DNA of 51,258 nucleotides from JAUZPB01 sp037140715 (lineage in GTDB: Bacteria; Bacteroidota; Ignavibacteria; Ignavibacteriales; SURF-24), in NCBI GenBank assembly GCA_037140715.1, contig JBAXDX010000009.1:1-51258 (forward strand), given 5' to 3'. The stretch's first letter is position 1. Each line of letters begins with the position of its first letter. The position numbers and the translations under genes are program-made. The notes below the pieces were generated by a model, which had not been told where the DNA came from, made no database searches, and saw only the letters and a program-made list of their open reading frames with translations. Shown here one piece after another: positions 1 to 8,339 of this stretch.

Positions 1-131
1 GACATGTCATAGAACGTCTTTTTGCTTATCCTGCAGGTGCAGGACATGTCATAGAGCCTTAAACGGGTCAATCCGCACTTGCGGATTGGGTCATAGAAAC
101 TTATTTTGCCCGACTGGCGGTTATTTAATGA
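1..131. repeat. 42-bp-phased repeat with variable palindromes
   Basis: The tag GTCATAGA occurs at 6, 48 and 90, exactly 42 bp apart. At the same offset in the first two units sits a perfect palindrome with a four-base loop, but of different sequence: TCCTGC-AGGT-GCAGGA (29-44) and CAATCCGC-ACTT-GCGGATTG (69-88). The third unit is degenerate. The array is cut by the window edge, so its full size is unknown. One frame reads through unit 1 as a 14-residue repeat ending HVIE but stops in unit 2, so coding is not supported. No gene is seen in 1-373. Confidence 0.6.
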
Positions 132-255
132 CCGGATAATTTTTTTTTGGGTTAATATGAATGATACACAATAGACAATATCTGCCGGATGGGTAAAAGG
201 CTGGCAGGACTCATGGGGAAATTCTCTTAAAAATATCAGCACACCTGATGTTTTT

Positions 256-372
256 CTTAATCTTACTCATAATCATAATCTTACTCACCCGCCATGAAAT
301 GAGTAAGATTAGGATTATGATTAAGAGTATGAGGGAAAAGGGGACTTTGTCGGGCATGCCCTCTTAATCATA
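256..372. repeat. Composite palindromic extragenic repeat (copy A)
   Basis: Three alternating arms of one dispersed element. The right arm (300-327, starting TGAGTAAGATTA) pairs with 267-287 over 20 of 21 positions, leaving a 12-nt loop. Its outer 12 bases (316-327) also pair perfectly with 361-372. The last arm abuts the stop codon of the lipoprotein gene on the minus strand. The right arm matches the right arm of the copy at 25633-25660 at about 25 of 28 positions. The element could act as a transcript end or stabiliser, but no U-tract is visible. Confidence 0.65.
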
Positions 373-373
373 C

Positions 374-994
374 TTATTTATACTCCGTCTGCACTAATAC
401 TATCTCTTTCGGATAGGTTATATCTCCAAGCAGACTTGATACAGTTGGCCGGGCTGCGAGTTTAATCTTCAGCGGGTCTTTATTCTGTCCGCCGATTTTC
501 AGCGCAAGGTCCAGCAGCCCCTGATAACCTTTGTCCTGAAAATATTTAAACAAATCCATCTCAATTTTAATAGGAATAACTACCGCCTCACCAGTGCCGG
601 GTACTGAAACAGCCGAGGATATATTGCCGGCAATTGTTTCTTTATCGTCAATCATCAGTCGCCACGGGAAAGATTTAAGCGTTGCATCCGTTCCCGGATA
701 CCCGCCTTTGCCATCGTCAGGATTAAGAGCGTTTACATTTACAATGAATGATACGGGCAGGCGCCTGTTGGCAACACCGGCTGTAAGCTTTAGAATATCC
801 ATTGCGCTGAAATCCTGCAGCCCTGACTTATTGCTTATCGAAACACCATCAACGATGAATCCGTTTACCTCGCCTAGCTTAAACTTCAGACGGCTGATGT
901 TCTGAAACGTCTGGTAAACGCTACAACTGTCAAACAGAAAGATAAAACAGCTCAGGATTACATAAACAGATAGTTTTTTGCCTTGTGTTCCCAT
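374..994 (-). CDS. Putative lipoprotein of unknown function
   Basis: A protein of about 206 residues with a lysine-rich start, a hydrophobic stretch and a loose lipobox (FDSC), consistent with export and lipid attachment at that Cys, 24 residues from the chosen ATG. An in-frame ATG at 1024 would add ten basic residues; I prefer 994 because it gives a normal signal peptide behind an A-rich leader. The rest is beta-rich with alternating hydrophobic residues and resembles LEA14/WHy-like periplasmic domains only in general pattern, so no function is assigned. It is the last gene of a minus-strand group, close behind the Gfo/Idh/MocA oxidoreductase, and its stop touches a palindromic repeat. Confidence 0.75.
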   Translation of the reverse strand: MGTQGKKLSVYVILSCFIFLFDSCSVYQTFQNISRLKFKLGEVNGFIVDGVSISNKSGLQDFSAMDILKLTAGVANRRLPVSFIVNVNALNPDDGKGGYPGTDATLKSFPWRLMIDDKETIAGNISSAVSVPGTGEAVVIPIKIEMDLFKYFQDKGYQGLLDLALKIGGQNKDPLKIKLAARPTVSSLLGDITYPKEIVLVQTEYK

Positions 995-1036
995 TTTTTT
1001 TCTTTTTTTCTTATAATTTAACATTGAAAGAAAGAC

Positions 1037-2032
1037 TTACTTAATGCCCGATTCTTCAATTTTCTTTATTATTATCTGAGCCACCTTAAGCGCCCTGAGT
1101 CCGTCCTCGCCTGACACAACAGGTTTTGTATTATTAATAACAGAATCGACAAAAAGCTGAAGTTCATACTGAAGTGCGTTTATTTCTTTTAATTCGGGCT
1201 GTTCATAGACAACCATCTTAGTCTTTTCGCCAACGCCTATTTCACCGAATGAGATAAACTGGTTCACAGCTTTCTCATAGCTTTCCTTTGAAATCAGACG
1301 GTAAACCTCAGAAACACCGGTAATAAAATCGAGAGCGATATAAGTATCCTTTTGGAACATTCTCATCTTGCGCATTCTTTTCTGTGAGATTCTGCTTGCT
1401 GTTACATTGGCAACCGCTCCGTTTTCAAACTCAATTCTGGCATTTGCTATATCAATATTATCAGATACTACAGCAACGCCGCTTGCATGAATATCCTTCA
1501 CCCCGCTTTTGACAAGGCTGAGGATTATATCGATATCATGAATCATCAGATCAAGCACAACGGCAACGTCTGTACCGCGCGGGTTAAACTGCGACAGGCG
1601 ATCGGTCTGAATAAACTTTGGAGCGAGATTATACATATCAAGTGACAGTAACGCCGGGTTAAACCGTTCGATGTGTCCCACCTGCAGATTCAACGATTTG
1701 CTGTTTGCAATCTGGATAAGTTCTTCGGCTTCGGAAAGCAGGGCAGTAATCGGCTTCTCAATGAAAACATGCTTACCAGCTTCAAGACATCCTTTGCCAA
1801 TCTCATAGTGTGCGCTTGTCGTAGCCGCAATTGAAACTGCATCGACCCGTGCAAGGAGGTTCTCAAGCCGCTCAAATACCCTTACGTTAAATTCTTCGCG
1901 GCAAGCCTGAGCTTTTTCCGGGTCTTTATCATAAATACCGACAAGCTCGCAGTTTGGGATTGTCTTAACTACCTTCGTATGGAGCCTTCCGAGATGACCG
2001 GCTCCTATAATGCCAAGTTTAATTCTTTCCAT
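1037..2032 (-). CDS. Gfo/Idh/MocA family NAD(P)-dependent oxidoreductase
   Basis: A 331-residue protein with the family layout. An N-terminal Rossmann fold carries GAGHLG (residues 10-15), EKP is at 92-94, and a C-terminal alpha/beta domain carries the catalytic-type D-x3-H-D motif near 161-166. Family members oxidise or reduce sugars and sugar nucleotides using NAD(P). The length is normal. The exact substrate cannot be read from sequence; a role in surface-sugar or lipid A precursor metabolism is possible but not shown, since its immediate neighbours are unknown proteins. It is preceded by a 79-residue unknown gene (26 bp away) and followed by a lipoprotein gene, so it is probably cotranscribed with both. 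Confidence 0.9.
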   Translation of the reverse strand: MERIKLGIIGAGHLGRLHTKVVKTIPNCELVGIYDKDPEKAQACREEFNVRVFERLENLLARVDAVSIAATTSAHYEIGKGCLEAGKHVFIEKPITALLSEAEELIQIANSKSLNLQVGHIERFNPALLSLDMYNLAPKFIQTDRLSQFNPRGTDVAVVLDLMIHDIDIILSLVKSGVKDIHASGVAVVSDNIDIANARIEFENGAVANVTASRISQKRMRKMRMFQKDTYIALDFITGVSEVYRLISKESYEKAVNQFISFGEIGVGEKTKMVVYEQPELKEINALQYELQLFVDSVINNTKPVVSGEDGLRALKVAQIIIKKIEESGIK

Positions 2033-2058
2033 TCTGTTTACCCACCATTTTTAGATTC

Positions 2059-2298
2059 TTATACATTGAAAATTTCTACGCACTTCACAGACGAATACGG
2101 TATAAATATTTTCACCTGATGCAATTCTCTTGCAGCTTCGAGCAAAAGGCCATCCTCGAAGGCTCCGATTAATCTGCCTGTCTTAAAAACAATTTCATAT
2201 AGCGGCTGTTCGCTCTTATCCTCGAACTTCATTCCATAGTTTTCAATCATCGTTACATTAAGAGTCTGGTTAAGATATTCGGTCCAGTCAAATTTCAT
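2059..2298 (-). CDS. Small conserved-looking protein of unknown function
   Basis: A 79-residue soluble protein with no signal peptide or membrane segment. It starts at ATG behind an AGGA ribosome site about seven bases upstream, which supports it as a real gene. The sequence has alternating beta-type stretches (YEIVFKTGRLIGAFEDGLLL and KIFIPYSSVKCVEIF), like a small beta barrel or Sm/SH3-like fold, but I recognise no family. It sits 26 bp upstream of the Gfo/Idh/MocA gene and 8 bp downstream of a secreted protein gene, so it is in the same transcription unit. Confidence 0.75.
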   Translation of the reverse strand: MKFDWTEYLNQTLNVTMIENYGMKFEDKSEQPLYEIVFKTGRLIGAFEDGLLLEAARELHQVKIFIPYSSVKCVEIFNV

Positions 2299-2306
2299 AT
2301 TAATTC

Positions 2307-3014
2307 CTATAATAAATTTATTAATACCTGTCTGAATTTTTCCCTGTCATCGCAGTAATAATACTGACTTATAGTTCTTTCAGCCATAGCAGTTTCATCA
2401 GCCCTGATATAATTAATATAAATGGAAGCAATAACCGGCTTCATTATTTCAGTTATCCTGCAATCCTTTCCCTGTTCTTCATAGAACAGTTTAAGTACTG
2501 CAATATTATTAGTATTCTCCTCTAAGAAGATATCATAGAGCCGGTCATTTACAATAGCAAGCGATGAATCATCAAAACACCAGCAGGTCAATGGAGAAAA
2601 CGCTGTTTCGAGTCCGGTGGAGTTCATTGAATCAAAGTCGGGACTGCCGGTAACAAGCACAAGTGCCTCTATTTCGTCCTGGTAAATAAAATATGGTTCT
2701 TTCAGCCCTGAGTAGATTGAGTCAGTCTGGTAAAATGAACCGGACGTATTGAATACATATATAGTATAATATTCAAATCCGGCGATTTGTTGATAATCGC
2801 TAATAATCAGCTCTTCAATGCCATCATTATTCATATCCAGCGAATACCCCATCGGACTGAAGAAAGTCTTGTCATAAACTTTAGAATTCACATTGCTTAC
2901 CGTCAGGGTAAACTGCCTGAGATCTATCCGGTAGTTCTCAATAGTAAAGGTAGTATCCTGCGCAAATATATCGAAAAAAGCGCAAAGAGACAGAAGTAAT
3001 AACAAATTTTTCAT
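2307..3014 (-). CDS. Exported protein with a DxNxDGxxEL motif, function unknown
   Basis: About 235 residues. It begins at ATG 3014 with a clear signal peptide (MKNLLLLLSLCAFFDIFA). The longer reading from 3032 would use TTG and spoil the signal peptide. Near the N-terminus is DMNNDGIEEL, the calcium-loop signature of FG-GAP/VCBS-type repeats, in a single copy. The C-terminal half is rich in Tyr, Asp and Glu with several Cys, consistent with an exported protein. No enzyme motif is seen. First gene of the minus-strand group ending at 374; the sigma-factor terminator lies just upstream, so it should have its own promoter. Confidence 0.75.
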   Translation of the reverse strand: MKNLLLLLSLCAFFDIFAQDTTFTIENYRIDLRQFTLTVSNVNSKVYDKTFFSPMGYSLDMNNDGIEELIISDYQQIAGFEYYTIYVFNTSGSFYQTDSIYSGLKEPYFIYQDEIEALVLVTGSPDFDSMNSTGLETAFSPLTCWCFDDSSLAIVNDRLYDIFLEENTNNIAVLKLFYEEQGKDCRITEIMKPVIASIYINYIRADETAMAERTISQYYYCDDREKFRQVLINLL

Positions 3015-3091
3015 AATTAGGAGATAAATCAACGGATATCTGAAAGTCAGACGGCAATTAGCACCGTTACCACGGTAAAACTGGGAATAAA

Positions 3092-3123
3092 CAAAAAAAA
3101 AGGGAATACTTTTGGTATCCCCT
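3092..3123 (-). terminator. Intrinsic terminator of the sigma-factor gene
   Basis: On the minus strand a nine-pair stem (AGGGGATAC with GTATTCCCT, one G-U pair) and a five-base loop are followed directly by a run of nine T. It lies 12 bp beyond the sigma-factor stop codon and before the next minus-strand gene. Confidence 0.85.
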
Positions 3124-3134
3124 TACAATATTGA

Positions 3135-4001
3135 TTAACCTAAATATTCAATCAGGCTCTTGCTCCTTGAGGAGTGTCTGAGTCTGCGGAGAGCTTTTTC
3201 CTTAATCTGTCTTACCCTTTCGCGCGTAAGGTTCAGTTTATCACCAAGCTCCTCAAGCGTAAGTGAATTTTCGGTATCAATGCCAAAATAATGCTTAATC
3301 ACAATTGCTTCCCTTTCAGAAAGAGTAGAAAGAGTACTTTCAATTTCCTCTTTAAGCGATTGCGACATCAGTTTTGAATCAGGTTCAGGTTGCTGGAAGT
3401 CAGGGATAACGTCAAGCAGGCTGTTGCTTTCTTCGCCTTGTGAAAACGGCGCGTCCATTGATATATGGCGGCCTGAAATTTCCAATGCGTAAAGCACTTC
3501 AGTTACTTCAATATTCAGTTCTTTAGCCAGCTCATCAACGTTTGGAGCTCTTTCATATTCCTGCTCAAGGCTGTTATGAGCCTTTGCTATCTTACTCAAA
3601 GTACCGACTCTGTTAAGAGGAAGTCTGACGATTCTTGAATGCTCACCGATAGCCTGAAGAATTGACTGCCTGATCCACCATACCGCATACGAAATAAATT
3701 TAAAGCCTTTGGTTTCATCAAACTTTTTGGCAGCTTTCATAAGTCCGAAATTTCCCTCGTTAATAAGATCGCCTAAGGAAAGTCCCTGATTCTGATACTG
3801 TTTGGCAACACTAACCACAAATCTTAAATTTGCTTTGGTCAGTTTTTCCAAAGCGCTCTGCTCGCCTTTTCTAATCTTTATAGCTAATTCTATTTCTTCA
3901 GCGGGAGTCAGAAGCTCAACCTTACCAATTTCCTGTAAATACTTGTCTAATGACTGGCTTTCCCGATTAGTAAACTGCTTAGTTATTTTCAATTTTATCA
4001 C
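3135..4001 (-). CDS. rpoD: Primary RNA polymerase sigma factor (RpoD/SigA type)
   Basis: A 288-residue sigma-70 factor lacking the long region 1.1, as in Bacteroidota primary sigma factors. Region 1.2 is at about 15-36. Region 2, with the -10 recognition helix and the WWIRQSI end, is at about 58-118. Region 3 follows, and the region 4 helix-turn-helix (LTLEELGDKLNLTRERVRQI) is at about 248-268. The start MIKLKIT is collinear with the family start MRQLKIT, so the GTG at 4001 is chosen although AGGAG lies only one base upstream; a TTG three codons later would have better spacing. It is monocistronic, with a strong promoter (4034-4062) and an intrinsic terminator (3092-3123). Confidence 0.95.
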   Translation of the reverse strand: MIKLKITKQFTNRESQSLDKYLQEIGKVELLTPAEEIELAIKIRKGEQSALEKLTKANLRFVVSVAKQYQNQGLSLGDLINEGNFGLMKAAKKFDETKGFKFISYAVWWIRQSILQAIGEHSRIVRLPLNRVGTLSKIAKAHNSLEQEYERAPNVDELAKELNIEVTEVLYALEISGRHISMDAPFSQGEESNSLLDVIPDFQQPEPDSKLMSQSLKEEIESTLSTLSEREAIVIKHYFGIDTENSLTLEELGDKLNLTRERVRQIKEKALRRLRHSSRSKSLIEYLG

Positions 4002-4033
4002 TCTCCTAAGTTAGTTCATAAAGTTCACATAAA

Positions 4034-4062
4034 ATTATACGCAGAAACGCCGGATGAATCAA
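4034..4062 (-). promoter_or_regulatory. Sigma-70-type promoter of rpoD
   Basis: On the minus strand TTGATT (4057-4062), a 17-bp spacer and a perfect TATAAT (4034-4039). The predicted transcript would start about 25 bases before the GTG start. The rest of 4063-4216 shows no further feature. Confidence 0.6.
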
Positions 4063-4216
4063 AATCTTTGGTTGTTATACTCTAAAATATCCGCACATAG
4101 TTTCACTAATGCCAAAAATAACGGTTGAAAAATACAATGAAAACTCTTTAAAGTCATTTAAATTGTGCTTTTCTTATTTGATATGTTAAACTTTATCGAT
4201 GGGAGTTCGGGCTGAT

Positions 4217-4579
4217 TCAGACATAATACTCGCCGCAAGACTTTAATAAATCGATTACCGATTCAGAAAGTTCGCAGATTTCAAGTGCTTCCATCTGGCT
4301 GGTGTCGCTAATTGTAAAAACATTTTCAGCAACTCCGGCATCTGTCAATGATTCCAGTATCCCCTGGTTTTCATTGTTGTTCTTAACTATAACCAGTTTA
4401 TTGTCGCCAAATGGATATTCATTGAAAAATTCAGGGATATCCACAGTACAGATAATTATAGGGATATTTTCTTCGGTCTTTAAGAAGAGCGCGGGGTTAT
4501 TATCAAAATACCTTGAGAAATATAAATTTCCGATAAACTCATTCCATTTGAAATTTTCGGATATTAAAACTTCGTACAT
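4217..4579 (-). CDS. Acidic protein of unknown function
   Basis: A protein of about 120 residues starting at ATG 4579 (a GTG lies one codon upstream). It is acidic, rich in Glu, Asn and Ile, with no signal peptide, membrane segment or recognised motif. The pattern of alternating beta strands (IPIIICTVDIP, KLVIVKNN) and helices suggests a compact alpha/beta fold. It stands alone between the sigma-factor gene and cimA with gaps of about 200 bp on either side, so it is probably monocistronic. An overlapping 100-residue frame exists on the plus strand and is treated as a shadow. Confidence 0.6.
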   Translation of the reverse strand: MYEVLISENFKWNEFIGNLYFSRYFDNNPALFLKTEENIPIIICTVDIPEFFNEYPFGDNKLVIVKNNNENQGILESLTDAGVAENVFTISDTSQMEALEICELSESVIDLLKSCGEYYV

Positions 4580-4793
4580 CACTTTAACCCCCGTTCTCTA
4601 TTAATGCTAATTTTGTAGCTTTCAACCGGCAGGTAAGTCAGGTTTATAGAACTATACTTTATGCAGACTTATTCCACCATGTAACCGCTTAATTCATTAT
4701 CGGTTATAATTTCTCCCACTTTAGTTATAAAAAGAGACATTATAAATAATATACCGTTGAAAGCGTCCGAGACGTAACAGGTTAAATTGCTTG

Positions 4794-6392
4794 TTATATT
4801 TTTTCTTTATTTCTTTTGAATAATTTGTAATTAATGCTGTCATTCATTGCCTGAAGACTGGCACCTATTATATTATTGCTTACACCTACAGTCGACCATG
4901 TATCAGTTCCATCGCTGGATTCAATAAGCACTCTTACTTTTGCCGATGTTCCCTGTTTTTCATTTAGCACCCGGACTTTATAATCAATCAGGCTTACATC
5001 CGAGATCTCAGGATAAAATCTTATCAGCGCTTTTCTTAACGCATTATCAAGCGCATTAACCGGACCTTCTCCGTTGGAAGCTGTATGCTCAATTTCACCA
5101 TTGACCTCTACTTTCAGAACAGCTTCAGCATCATTTACACCATTGATATCATACATCACATTTACTTTAGAGTACAATATCTTGAAAAAAGGTATAAAAT
5201 CATTCATCTCGGAATGCAGAATAAGCTCGAATGAAGCTTCTGCACCGTCAAACTGGTAACCTTCAAACTCCATCGATTTAATATGAGCAATAAGTTTTTT
5301 TGTAAGCTCCTGATTATCCTGAAGATCGACTCCAATTTCCTTTGCCTTATACTTTATATTACTCTGCCCTGCAAGGTCGGAAATCAGAACGCGCTGAATA
5401 TTACCAACTTCAGACGGACTGATATGTTCATACATCCGGCTGTCTTTAAGTACGGCGCTTACATGTATGCCGCCCTTATGCGCAAAAGCTGACTTTCCTG
5501 TAAATGCAGCCCGCGGGAACGGAGCAAGATTTATTGTTTCATAAATATAATTGGAAAGACTGGTTAACTTCTTCAGATCTATCGCGCTTTGAGTTTTTAG
5601 TCCCATCTTCAAAACCAAATTTGGAATTACGCTGCACAGATTCGCATTACCGCATCTCTCACCTACTCCGTTTATCGTTCCCTGCACCTGAACCGCCCCC
5701 GCTCTGACGGCGCTTAATGTATTCGCTATCGCAAGTTCTGAATCATTATGAGCGTGTATGCCTATTTTAGCATCTATCAGATGTTTTATCTCGCTGACAA
5801 TATCAAATACATCATGCGGCAGACTACCTCCGTTAGTATCGCAAAGTGCCAGCGCATCAGCTCCGGCGCTATGGGCAGCCTGAAGCATCTTTACGGCAAA
5901 CTCTTTGTCGTCTTTATATCCATCGAAAAAATGTTCGGCATCAAAAATTACCCTGCGCCCATGTTCCTTTAGAAACCTTACTGATTTATATATCAGTTCC
6001 TCATTCTCCTGTTCAGTCAGCCCCAGACCTCGTTCGGCATGTAGTCTCCATGTCTTCCCAAAAATCGAAACCGCCGGAGTTTCAGCAAAAAGCAACGCAT
6101 TAAGGTTTATATCTTCAGAAACTTTCTGAACATTTCTTGCCGTTGAACCAAAAGCGCAAAGCTGCGCTCTCTTCAGACCATTCTGTTTGGCAAGTCTAAA
6201 GAACTCCTCATCGCGCGGGTTGCTACCTGGCCAGCCGCCTTCAATAACATCGATTCCGAATTCATCAAGCCTTTGAGCAATCCTCAGCTTATCCTGTACT
6301 GATATATTTATCCCTTCGCTCTGCGTACCATCGCGTAACGTGGTATCAAATACTTCGATGGACTGTGGTTTCATTTCTCTTCCTTCCAACAT
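4794..6392 (-). CDS. cimA: (R)-citramalate synthase
   Basis: A 532-residue DRE-TIM metallolyase that condenses pyruvate with acetyl-CoA to (R)-citramalate, the first step of the threonine-independent isoleucine route. The N-terminal barrel has DTTLRDGTQSEG, the metal-site HAHND and GTINGVGERCGNANL. A linker and a C-terminal LeuA-type allosteric domain follow (SSDGTDTWSTVGVSNNIIGA). The length and the EGGWPGSNPRDEEFF signature fit the long CimA class rather than LeuA. The ATG at 6392 overlaps the leuD stop (TAATG). A second ATG at 6374 lies behind GAAGGA and could be the real start. It is the last gene of the ilv-leu cluster. Confidence 0.93.
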   Translation of the reverse strand: MLEGREMKPQSIEVFDTTLRDGTQSEGINISVQDKLRIAQRLDEFGIDVIEGGWPGSNPRDEEFFRLAKQNGLKRAQLCAFGSTARNVQKVSEDINLNALLFAETPAVSIFGKTWRLHAERGLGLTEQENEELIYKSVRFLKEHGRRVIFDAEHFFDGYKDDKEFAVKMLQAAHSAGADALALCDTNGGSLPHDVFDIVSEIKHLIDAKIGIHAHNDSELAIANTLSAVRAGAVQVQGTINGVGERCGNANLCSVIPNLVLKMGLKTQSAIDLKKLTSLSNYIYETINLAPFPRAAFTGKSAFAHKGGIHVSAVLKDSRMYEHISPSEVGNIQRVLISDLAGQSNIKYKAKEIGVDLQDNQELTKKLIAHIKSMEFEGYQFDGAEASFELILHSEMNDFIPFFKILYSKVNVMYDINGVNDAEAVLKVEVNGEIEHTASNGEGPVNALDNALRKALIRFYPEISDVSLIDYKVRVLNEKQGTSAKVRVLIESSDGTDTWSTVGVSNNIIGASLQAMNDSINYKLFKRNKEKI

Positions 6393-6952
6393 TAAACTAA
6401 CATCCCTGATTGTCTTGCAAACTCAAACAGACCACCGGACTTTACAATTTCGAAAACATTGCCGAGCGTTTTTAGAACATATTCATTCCCATCGGTTATG
6501 TTTTTTATAACATTTTTTTCATAATCAATCTCAACCACATCACCTGTCTTTATTACATCGTTTAATTTGGTTGCCGATTCAAACGGTATAACAAAACCAC
6601 CGTCAACTGAATTTCTGTAAAATATTCTTGCGTATGACTCAGCGACTACAGCCTGAATACCTGCAACCTTAAGAGCCAACGGTGCATGTTCGCGTGAAGA
6701 ACCGCATCCGAAGTTTGTGCCGCCTATAATAACTGTATATTCCGACTCATAATTTTCACCGATTATAAATGGAACGCTACCCTCAGGCAACCCTGCCTTT
6801 TCAGGCGGAACTCCCGAAAGAGCAAACTTTCCATAATTTCTTAATTCCTCTAAAACGCTTGTACTATAGACAAGATGCTCTGCCGGGATTATTTGGTCTG
6901 TATCTATATTATCACCAAGTACGTAGGCTTTGCCTGTAATTATTTTATTCAT
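6392..6952 (-). CDS. leuD: 3-isopropylmalate dehydratase, small subunit
   Basis: A 186-residue swivel-domain subunit that, with LeuC, isomerises 2-isopropylmalate to 3-isopropylmalate and, in CimA pathways, citramalate to 3-methylmalate. It shows the family signatures NIDTDQIIP near the start and GCGSSREHAPLAL in the middle, where Arg and the SREHA loop bind substrate carboxylates. It is preceded by CAGG eight bases before the ATG. It lies 52 bp behind leuC and overlaps the cimA start by one base, so translation of cimA is likely coupled. Confidence 0.95.
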   Translation of the reverse strand: MNKIITGKAYVLGDNIDTDQIIPAEHLVYSTSVLEELRNYGKFALSGVPPEKAGLPEGSVPFIIGENYESEYTVIIGGTNFGCGSSREHAPLALKVAGIQAVVAESYARIFYRNSVDGGFVIPFESATKLNDVIKTGDVVEIDYEKNVIKNITDGNEYVLKTLGNVFEIVKSGGLFEFARQSGMLV

Positions 6953-7004
6953 ATTTATTACCTGATTAAGTTTTTCGGGTACATTAACTTACTACTTTTT
7001 TAGT

Positions 7005-8300
7005 CTAAACAAATTCTCTTGGGTCTGTAATAACTCCATTAACAGCCGAAGTCGCAACAGTCAGAGGCGAAGCTAAATAAACCCCGGACTTCTTACTGCC
7101 CATTCTGCCCGGGAAATTTCTGTTTGTCGTTGAAATAACTACATCTCCGTCAGAAGAACGTCCGAAGGTATCTGATGGTCCGCCAAGACAAGCTGCGCAT
7201 GAAGGCTGGGCTAAATCGCATCCGGCATTTATAAATATATCGCGAAGCGATATCCCGCCGATTGTCCGCTCGTCAAGCTGTTTGTCCACAGTCGTGCTAC
7301 CAGGTACTATAAAAGTCGGAACCTTTACCTTTTTGCCTGAAAGAATCTTTGCCGCAAATTCAAAATCAGTAATCTTGCCACCTGTGCATGAACCAATATA
7401 ACATTTAGTAAGCTTCGTCCCTTCGACATTTTTAACCGAGTCACGGTTATCAGGACTGTGTGGCTTTGCAACAACAGGCTCAAGCTTTGCAACGTCATAT
7501 TCAAATTTCTTCAGGTAGTTTGCATCCGCATCGCTTTTGAATACTTCATAATTTGTAATGCCACGTTCGGTGAGATATTCCTTTACCACATCGTCAGTGG
7601 CAATAATACCGTTAATAGCGCCTGTTTCAATAGCCATATTTGTCAGAGTCATCCTCTCATACATTGACATAGAATTGATAGCTTCGCCGTCAAACTCCAT
7701 AGCGCAGTAAGTAGCACCGTCCGTGCCAATGTCGCCAAGTATCTGCAAAATTAAATCCTTCGCCGTCAGATATTCAGGCATTTTGCCGTTAAATGTAAAC
7801 TTCAACGACTCAGGAACCTTCTCCCAAATCTTGCCCGTGCCAAGTATAAAAGCGGCATCGGTATTGCCCACGCCCGTTGAAAACATCCCAAACGCGCCAG
7901 ATGTACAAGTATGCGAATCTGTTCCAAAAAGCACCGTACCGGGAACGTTGTATCCTTCTTCTGCAAGTGCAATATGGCAGACACCTTTATAGCGGTCTGT
8001 GCCGACATCATAATAATTCGGCAGTTGATAATCGCTTGCAAACTGCCTTAATATCTTAACGTTCCTGTTTGCATGCACGTTTTCCGTAAAAATATAATGA
8101 TCGGGAAATATCACAAGCTTATTCTTATCCCATATTTTAGCTTTCTCGCCAAATTCCTTCTTCCATATTTCAATCGTTGGCGGTCCGCACACATCGTGCG
8201 TCATAAGAACGTCAACATCAAGCCAGATATTCTCGCCCGGGACTACTTTTTCCATCTTTGCTGATTTTGCCAGTATCTTCTCGGTTATCGTCATTCCCAT
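7005..8300 (-). CDS. leuC: 3-isopropylmalate dehydratase, large subunit
   Basis: A 431-residue aconitase-family protein carrying the 4Fe-4S cluster. The cluster cysteines are visible in YIGSCTGG and in PSCAACLGG in the C-terminal half. FGTDSHTCTSGAFGMFSTGVG is the conserved active-site region. The length is that of the archaeal-like LeuC class (about 420 residues) rather than the enterobacterial 466-residue form, matching the short LeuD next to it. It starts at ATG 8300 behind AGGA. It lies between leuA and leuD. The product acts in the cytosol, and in this cluster probably serves both leucine and citramalate-derived isoleucine synthesis. Confidence 0.95.
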   Translation of the reverse strand: MGMTITEKILAKSAKMEKVVPGENIWLDVDVLMTHDVCGPPTIEIWKKEFGEKAKIWDKNKLVIFPDHYIFTENVHANRNVKILRQFASDYQLPNYYDVGTDRYKGVCHIALAEEGYNVPGTVLFGTDSHTCTSGAFGMFSTGVGNTDAAFILGTGKIWEKVPESLKFTFNGKMPEYLTAKDLILQILGDIGTDGATYCAMEFDGEAINSMSMYERMTLTNMAIETGAINGIIATDDVVKEYLTERGITNYEVFKSDADANYLKKFEYDVAKLEPVVAKPHSPDNRDSVKNVEGTKLTKCYIGSCTGGKITDFEFAAKILSGKKVKVPTFIVPGSTTVDKQLDERTIGGISLRDIFINAGCDLAQPSCAACLGGPSDTFGRSSDGDVVISTTNRNFPGRMGSKKSGVYLASPLTVATSAVNGVITDPREFV

Positions 8301-8339
8301 TTATTTATTCCTTTCTTATTTTTCAAAACTGTTCTATCA

